Source: HGM11788 sp964654945
GTDB lineage: Bacteria; Bacillota; Clostridia; Lachnospirales; CAG-274
NCBI GenBank assembly: GCA_964654945.1
Contig: CAZZLN010000021.1
Location: 1-26,858, forward strand
DNA: 26,858 nt
Direction of reading: 5' to 3'
This document shows, in pieces, positions 23,054 to 26,858 of the stretch (position 1 is the stretch's first letter; every line of letters starts with the position of its first letter). Both the position numbers and the translations under genes were made by a program. The notes under the pieces were generated by a model. That model was not told the DNA's origin. It was given only the letters and a program-made list of their open reading frames with translations, and did no database searches.

Positions 23054-23495
23054 TAATATCATATTAAAAATAAAAAAAAATTGGGGGAAAATAACAATAT
23101 TAGCTTTGGTAATTTATTTTATAGCGCCTGTCCAAATTGCAATAGATGAACATGACATAGATGAAGACAGAAATTATTTAATAGTTGAATTTACTACAGC
23201 TACAGCATGCGACTATGAAGTTATATATGATAGTCAAGGAAGAAATATTAATTTTGTGGTTGACAATAATAGAATATTGCATTTTTTTACTAAATTTACA
23301 GGATTTTATGGTGATATTGATGGTAATTTAAATAGATATGTTTTGTATACTAATGATAATGAAGTGATAGGGGATGAATTGATTGTAAAAGATTATGATA
23401 TTAATATTCTGTATCCTATAAAAAGAGAATTTAATTTTATTTATCCCGACAATGTAATATTTAGATTCGAAACAGTATTGCCTTTTGCTGTGTAA
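23031..23495 (+). CDS. Hypothetical membrane-anchored protein, possible orphan immunity protein
   Basis: The 154-residue protein has one transmembrane segment at about residues 19-38 and a beta-rich polar domain after it. ATG 23031 follows GAAGGAG at a good distance, and the gene begins inside the last codons of the toxin-like remnant at 22961-23053. Its size, anchor and start-overlap fit the immunity genes of this array. It has no recognised motifs. After its stop the gap to 23738 contains an intact palindromic element and another coding remnant. Confidence 0.55.
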   Translation: MSFISNGNNIILKIKKNWGKITILALVIYFIAPVQIAIDEHDIDEDRNYLIVEFTTATACDYEVIYDSQGRNINFVVDNNRILHFFTKFTGFYGDIDGNLNRYVLYTNDNEVIGDELIVKDYDINILYPIKREFNFIYPDNVIFRFETVLPFAV

Positions 23496-23612
23496 TTTCT
23501 GTGTTTTTTAACTATATATTATATATTGAGTTACTTAATAAGGCTTAAAGCTAAATAAATTATAATAATGAAGCCCTTAGCAAACCCACTTTAAAGATAA
23601 TGACCTATGAGT

Positions 23613-23646
23613 GATTTTTGCAGGGGACAGTCCCCCGCAAAAATCC
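23613..23646. repeat. 34-bp palindromic element, intact copy 2
   Basis: This copy is identical in all 34 positions to those at 20761 and 24883, and like the latter is preceded by AGT. It is followed by a coding remnant that ends inside the next gene. I could not define an upstream frame that would be restored here. Confidence 0.9.
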
Positions 23647-23647
23647 T

Positions 23648-23749
23648 TTAATAAAAAATAAATATACGGAAGATAAAGATGATGGACCATATGTTAGAGC
23701 AGGAATAAATTTAGCTAATTGGGGGGGGGTATTAGTAAATGAATTTTAA
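23648..23749 (+). pseudogene. 3' remnant of a toxin-like frame after the palindromic element
   Basis: Directly after the element an open frame encodes K-N-K-Y-T-E-D-K-D-D-G-P-Y-V-R-A-G and then I-N-L-A-N-W-G-G-V-L-V-N-E-F before TAA at 23747-23749. It overlaps the start of the gene at 23739 by 11 nt. A run of nine G (23721-23729) falls in its W-G-G-V codons. It looks like the C-terminal end of a lost toxin gene; no start codon or family is evident. Confidence 0.4.
23721..23729 (+). repeat. Homopolymer of nine G at a ribosome site
   Basis: Nine consecutive G stand 9 nt before ATG 23739 in a genome where G runs are rare. They serve as the G-rich ribosome site of that gene and at the same time as codons of the upstream remnant frame. 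Slippage would change both the frame and the spacing to the start codon. Confidence 0.7.
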
Positions 23750-24719
23750 AGTATACAAATTTCTTTTTGTTATATTTATAATATTATTTATAATATTGTT
23801 TTTGTCATATAATAACAGAGTTGTTGGAATAGCTAATAATTCTATGTCTAATATAAGAAATGCCGGTTATATTAACAAGAGCGGAAATTATATATACTTC
23901 ACTGACGAAAATAATAATTATTTTCTGTCATGCTATAATATTGAAACTAATGAGTTAACGGAAAAAATATCATATACATGTGCTTACGATATAAATGTTA
24001 TTGGGGATTGGATATATTATAATAGCGGAAGTCCCGGGAAAGTATTTAAATTAAAGCAAGGGAAAAAATATCCATCAATTGTAAACTTTAAAGATTTCTA
24101 TAGGACAATCGTGACTAATAATTATATTTATGGTATCGAAACTATAGAAGGGGATACAGAAGGAAAGAATACATGTATATATCGTATGGATTTAAATGGA
24201 AAAGGTCTTACAAAAATTGTTAAACATTCAACTAAATATTTTGATGTAAAAGATGACATTATATATTTTTCTAATCCTGAGGATGGTTATGCTTTGTATA
24301 GCTGTAATTCTGAAGGAGAAAATTTAAAAAAGTTATCATCAACTCCTACAAGTTTTATCAGCATATATGATCAATACATTTATTTTGGCAATATTGAATA
24401 CAAAAAAATATATAGAATTGATTTAAATGGTGAAAATGAAAAGGAATTGTACGATAATGATGTAAGAGATATTAATATTTCCCCATATGGTATTGTTTTT
24501 AATGGCGGCAATAATTTATATATATCAGATTTGGATTGTAAAAATATTGAGATTTTATCTAAAGGAATTTTTGCAGATATAAATATTTTTGAAAGCAATA
24601 TTATATACCGAGAAGTTGTAGATGATAAATATAATAAAGCCGGTTTTTATATGATGAATCTTAAAGAAAAAAAAGAATATAATTTTTCTGTTGATAAGCT
24701 TTTATTGTATAGAAAGTGA
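23739..24719 (+). CDS. Membrane-anchored DUF5050-like beta-propeller protein
   Basis: The 326-residue protein has an N-terminal anchor at about residues 7-27 and then repeated beta-strand blades. Pattern units such as Y-I-Y-F-T-D, W-I-Y-Y-N-S-G, I-Y-R-M-D-L-N-G-K-G, I-I-Y-F-S-N and I-Y-R-I-D-L-N-G-E-N recur at about 40-residue spacing, matching the DUF5050 / LDL-receptor YWTD-like propellers of clostridial surface proteins. Such domains bind ligands or proteins outside the cell. It starts behind the G9 tract and overlaps a toxin-like remnant by 11 nt, so an immunity role by binding the toxin is possible. It may be full length: the propeller blades run to the end. Confidence 0.7.
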   Translation: MNFKVYKFLFVIFIILFIILFLSYNNRVVGIANNSMSNIRNAGYINKSGNYIYFTDENNNYFLSCYNIETNELTEKISYTCAYDINVIGDWIYYNSGSPGKVFKLKQGKKYPSIVNFKDFYRTIVTNNYIYGIETIEGDTEGKNTCIYRMDLNGKGLTKIVKHSTKYFDVKDDIIYFSNPEDGYALYSCNSEGENLKKLSSTPTSFISIYDQYIYFGNIEYKKIYRIDLNGENEKELYDNDVRDINISPYGIVFNGGNNLYISDLDCKNIEILSKGIFADINIFESNIIYREVVDDKYNKAGFYMMNLKEKKEYNFSVDKLLLYRK

Positions 24720-24927
24720 AAGTCAAACTATTAAATTTGAATTTGGTAAATCTAAAGACGGCGAAACTAATTGTATAAGATGGATGGATAATGTGCCAAG
24801 TGTTAGTAGAATTTATTTAGATTTTTCTCCCGATAGCTCTTATCAGGTTGATGCTATTGATGCATTAGGTAATATTGTTAGTGATTTTTGCAGGGGACAG
24901 TCCCCCGCAAAAATCCGTTATGACTGA
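24691..24927 (+). pseudogene. 5' part of a toxin-like gene interrupted by the palindromic element
   Basis: The native part of this frame runs from about 24711 to 24882 (E-S-Q-T-I-K-F-E-F-G-K-S then, later, R-I-Y-L-D-F-S-P-D-S-S-Y and D-A-L-G-N-I-V-S) and looks like a beta-sandwich segment. It then enters the element (D-F-C-R-G-Q-S-P-A-K-I) and stops at 24927. Removing the 34 bp at 24883-24916 fuses it in frame to the peptidase-like part ending at 25477. Its own beginning is lost: it has no ribosome site and overlaps the end of the propeller gene, so 5' truncation preceded or accompanied the insertion. Confidence 0.55.
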
Positions 24928-25477
24928 AGTGATTACAACAAATGATTTTAATTCTATTTGGAATAATGTTGAAATGACATTTGATGATGATGTAATAATA
25001 CATATGCATGGTAATAGGGCTGGAATTAATGCAAAAGATAGTGGGAATTTTAGTATTTATATACCTGAACTAAAAGAACAAACTATTAATTCTATTATGT
25101 TAGATACATGTTATGGAGGAAATCTAAATTACATGAACAAGGGGCAAAAAAGAAATGCAGCTTGTCAGTTTATGGATAGAATGAATGTAAATTATGTTAT
25201 TGCACCAGATAATAAAAGTAATATTAATTTTAACCGAGATGAGGATGATTATTTAAAAATTGAAGATTATTTACCAAAATCATCTGTGCCAGATGATTTA
25301 GTGGGCGATCCTAAATTATATAGTCCTAATTCATCTGGATATTTATTGTATTATGGTGATAAAAAGGATAATAACAATTATAGAGTAGAATATTTGGGGA
25401 ATGGACCTTATGATGTTGAAACACTTAGAAATATTGGTCAAAGTAGGTATGAGGAGGTTAAGAAATGGAAAAATTAA
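24875..25477 (+). CDS. Peptidase-like toxin domain (clan CD cysteine peptidase pattern), 3' part of interrupted gene
   Basis: As it stands the frame has 200 codons, but residues 3-14 come from the palindromic element; native sequence starts with V-M-T-E-V-I. It shows D-V-I-I-H-M-H-G (His45-Gly46) and, 32 residues on, S-I-M-L-D-T-C-Y-G-G (Cys79), the hydrophobic-strand-His-Gly and hydrophobic-strand-Asp-x-Cys arrangement of caspase, gingipain and other clan CD peptidases. Such domains occur as toxins and as self-processing modules of polymorphic toxins. The last residues overlap the next gene by 13 nt, whose GAGGAGGT ribosome site lies inside this frame. I infer a secreted toxin domain with its immunity gene downstream, inactivated by the insertion. 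Confidence 0.55.
   Translation: MLVIFAGDSPPQKSVMTEVITTNDFNSIWNNVEMTFDDDVIIHMHGNRAGINAKDSGNFSIYIPELKEQTINSIMLDTCYGGNLNYMNKGQKRNAACQFMDRMNVNYVIAPDNKSNINFNRDEDDYLKIEDYLPKSSVPDDLVGDPKLYSPNSSGYLLYYGDKKDNNNYRVEYLGNGPYDVETLRNIGQSRYEEVKKWKN
24883..24916. repeat. 34-bp palindromic element, intact copy 3, inside a gene
   Basis: Identical to the copies at 20761 and 23613. It splits a reading frame at a codon boundary; the bases on either side (GTTAGT and GTTATG) join in frame if the 34 bp are removed. No direct target duplication longer than two bases is visible. Confidence 0.9.
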
Positions 25478-26619
25478 TTTTTGTATTTCCATTGATATTT
25501 ATAACGATCATATTATCATATTATAATGTTTATGCCGGACAATGTTTAGAAAAGTATTTAAATAACCATAGTTTTGGATATGAAGATATATATGATAAAG
25601 ATGTTATTATAAGGGATATTAGTTTGAAAGAAGAAAGCCAATATTATACCTATGTAAAAATAAAGTTTTCAATTCCTAAAGAAGAATGTTCTATAACAGA
25701 GGAAAATACAAGAAGCTTTATAGATCATATTGTAAATGTAGCTTATGAGAGTAAAGAGTTTGTTTCAATATTTACAAAAGAATTTAATGTATCAGAGGAC
25801 ATACTGAATAATAGCAAAAGATACTGTTTTACGTCAGAAAATGTACCAATTGATACAGGAACTGTTATTATTGATGAAAACAGTAGTTTAGGCAAAAATT
25901 ATTATGTTGATATTTATTATCTGACATATTATAAAATGGGAATAGATGACAATAAATTTGAACATGTAATTTATTTAAATCAAAATAACAAAACAATTAA
26001 TATCGATTCACGTATATATTCAGCCGATGATGTGATTCATCAAGGCAATAATATATTTATCCTTTATGATAATTTAAAAAATATATTGGAAAAAGAAAAT
26101 ATTTATGATAATTTTGATAGTATTGCAGTAAATATAGAAGATAAAGAATACGCTCCATTTGAAGATGTAATAGAATTGTTATGGCAGGATTCAGAGATAT
26201 TTTATGATTCAGATAATTATAGTGCAACTGTAATTGCATATGACCAATGTATTGGATTTATAGTCGATAAAAAAAGAATGTTTGTTAATGGATTATTAGA
26301 AAAAATAGATGCTGCACCCTATATTCAACCTTCAAGTAATTTTGTAATGCTGCCTTTAACTGCTGTTGAAAAAGCCTTAGATGGAGCTAGTGTTGATTGG
26401 GAAAGCGGAACAAAGACTGCAACTATTATAAGGGATAATGATAAAATCAGTTTTATTGCAGGAAAAAATATTATGATTAAAAATGGGAATGAAGAATCAA
26501 TTAATGCTGCTGCTGAAATTAAAGATAATCATATTTTTGTTCCCTTAAGAGCTTTGGCAGAGTCACTTGGATTTGAAGTTGAATGGGACGAAACTGAAAA
26601 AACTGTTGTATTAAAATAA
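25465..26619 (+). CDS. Secreted stalk-domain protein, probable immunity partner of the peptidase-like toxin
   Basis: The 384-residue protein has a signal peptide (about residues 1-24, cleaved after V-Y-A) and ends with a complete copper-amine-oxidase-like stalk domain: V-M-L-P-L-T-A-V-E-K-A-L near residue 292 and H-I-F-V-P-L-R-A-L-A-E-S-L-G-F-E-V-E-W near 360. The N-terminal 230 residues are not recognised. It starts after GAGGAGGT inside the last codons of the peptidase-like frame (13-nt overlap), a typical toxin-immunity arrangement, so it may neutralise that toxin at the cell surface. The stalk domain may anchor or position it on the wall. A general surface protein that merely lies next to the toxin is the alternative. 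Confidence 0.75.
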   Translation: MEKLIFVFPLIFITIILSYYNVYAGQCLEKYLNNHSFGYEDIYDKDVIIRDISLKEESQYYTYVKIKFSIPKEECSITEENTRSFIDHIVNVAYESKEFVSIFTKEFNVSEDILNNSKRYCFTSENVPIDTGTVIIDENSSLGKNYYVDIYYLTYYKMGIDDNKFEHVIYLNQNNKTINIDSRIYSADDVIHQGNNIFILYDNLKNILEKENIYDNFDSIAVNIEDKEYAPFEDVIELLWQDSEIFYDSDNYSATVIAYDQCIGFIVDKKRMFVNGLLEKIDAAPYIQPSSNFVMLPLTAVEKALDGASVDWESGTKTATIIRDNDKISFIAGKNIMIKNGNEESINAAAEIKDNHIFVPLRALAESLGFEVEWDETEKTVVLK

Positions 26620-26746
26620 GATATAATTTTTATAACCTCTTTGTGTAAATATTTATTTGTATAGGGAGTGTTATAATTATATATGAAGATTTCAGTCATT
26701 TAATATTTAATTAAAAAATATTACATTATTTTTATAAATAAATAAT

Positions 26747-26779
26747 GATTTTTGCGGGGGACTGTCCCCGCAAAAATCC
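26747..26779. repeat. Palindromic element, 33-bp variant in reverse orientation
   Basis: GATTTTTGCGGGGGACTG followed by TCCCCGCAAAAATCC has the central ACTG of the reverse complement of the intact copies and a fully paired inner stem. It lies in the non-coding gap after the stalk-domain gene; the part before it (26620-26746) is AT-rich and shows nothing else. Confidence 0.85.
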
Positions 26780-26838
26780 AATCAAAACAATAACTTTAGT
26801 ATCTGAATGGCAGACCGAAACCGTTTTATATTTTCCAT
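26770..26838 (+). other. Possible coding remnant at the right edge
   Basis: After the element a short open frame encodes P-I-K-T-I-T-L-V-S-E-W-Q-T-E-T-V-L-Y-F-P before a stop. Composition is less AT-rich than the preceding genes, like the RHS fragment. It may be the start of more RHS-locus sequence outside the window; it is too short to assign. Confidence 0.2.
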
Positions 26839-26858
26839 AAACCCAAAAACTGAAATGG

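Noticed and set aside
20761..24916. The 34-bp unit as a translational bypass element (T4 gene 60-like)
   Set aside because: Phase-0 insertion fits, but there are no matching take-off and landing codons shared by the two sites, and other copies lie outside genes. Kept only as a remote alternative in the finding.
18769..26779. The repeated palindromes as a CRISPR array
   Set aside because: Spacing between copies is irregular (hundreds to thousands of bases), the units lie in genes as well as gaps, and there are no spacers or cas genes.
20761..26779. The palindromes as integron attC sites in a cassette array
   Set aside because: They lack the core-site consensus (GTTRRRY/RYYYAAC) and the bulged stem of attC, two copies cut through genes instead of ending them, and no integrase gene is present.
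20761..26779. The palindromes as intrinsic terminators
   Set aside because: The T-run lies in the left arm and A follows the stem on both strands, the opposite of what an intrinsic terminator needs.

Overview
The window looks like chromosome of an AT-rich, low-GC Gram-positive anaerobe of the Clostridia (probably Lachnospirales or a close relative). The grounds are AGGAGG-type ribosome sites on almost every gene, sigma-A promoters of TTGACN-17-TATANT type, a DUF4364 gene, copper-amine-oxidase-like 'stalk' domains in secreted proteins, HtrA-type membrane proteases and a MacAB/YknXYZ-type efflux operon in an apparently monoderm cell. This placement is inferred from gene content, not from a marker gene. 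No rRNA, tRNA, CRISPR array or complete insertion sequence was seen.

Region 1 (1-1926) is a two-gene drug-efflux unit, a MarR regulator and a 14-TM MFS exporter, behind a perfect 22-bp palindrome. It is visibly richer in G+C than what follows. Region 2 (1927-18000) is ordinary core chromosome: galE with its own promoter; two tandem CBS-ACT sensor genes on the minus strand behind a structured, GC-rich 5' leader; transketolase, an HD phosphohydrolase and a divergent acetylglutamate-kinase-like protein; two tandem HtrA proteases; a secreted stalk-domain protein; an AlkD-like DNA repair protein; a DUF4364 regulator; an adaptor/ATPase/permease efflux operon with a long overlap between its first two genes; and a TIGR01212-type radical SAM protein. 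Most units are bounded by clear terminators, several of them shared by convergent genes.

Region 3 (about 18000 to the end) is different: all genes on the plus strand, much more A+T-rich, mostly short proteins with one membrane anchor or signal peptide, no metabolic genes, several broken reading frames and one recognisable RHS/YD-repeat fragment. I read it as a decayed polymorphic-toxin (RHS C-terminus/immunity) array. Toxin-like 3' ends overlap the start codons of anchored or secreted partner genes by 7 to 23 nt at five junctions. Two toxin-like modules stand out: one with a His-Gly...Asp-x-Cys-x-Gly-Gly pattern like clan CD cysteine peptidases, one with an Asn-Cys motif like papain-fold toxins.

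The most notable feature of region 3 is a GC-rich, nearly perfectly palindromic element of 34 bp, present as three identical copies, two close variants and several decayed copies, and not noticed elsewhere in the window. Two of the identical copies sit inside toxin-like reading frames, and removing exactly 34 bp restores each frame at a codon boundary. This suggests a small mobile palindrome (REP/MITE-like) that invades the toxin array. A processed or bypassed element is a less likely alternative.
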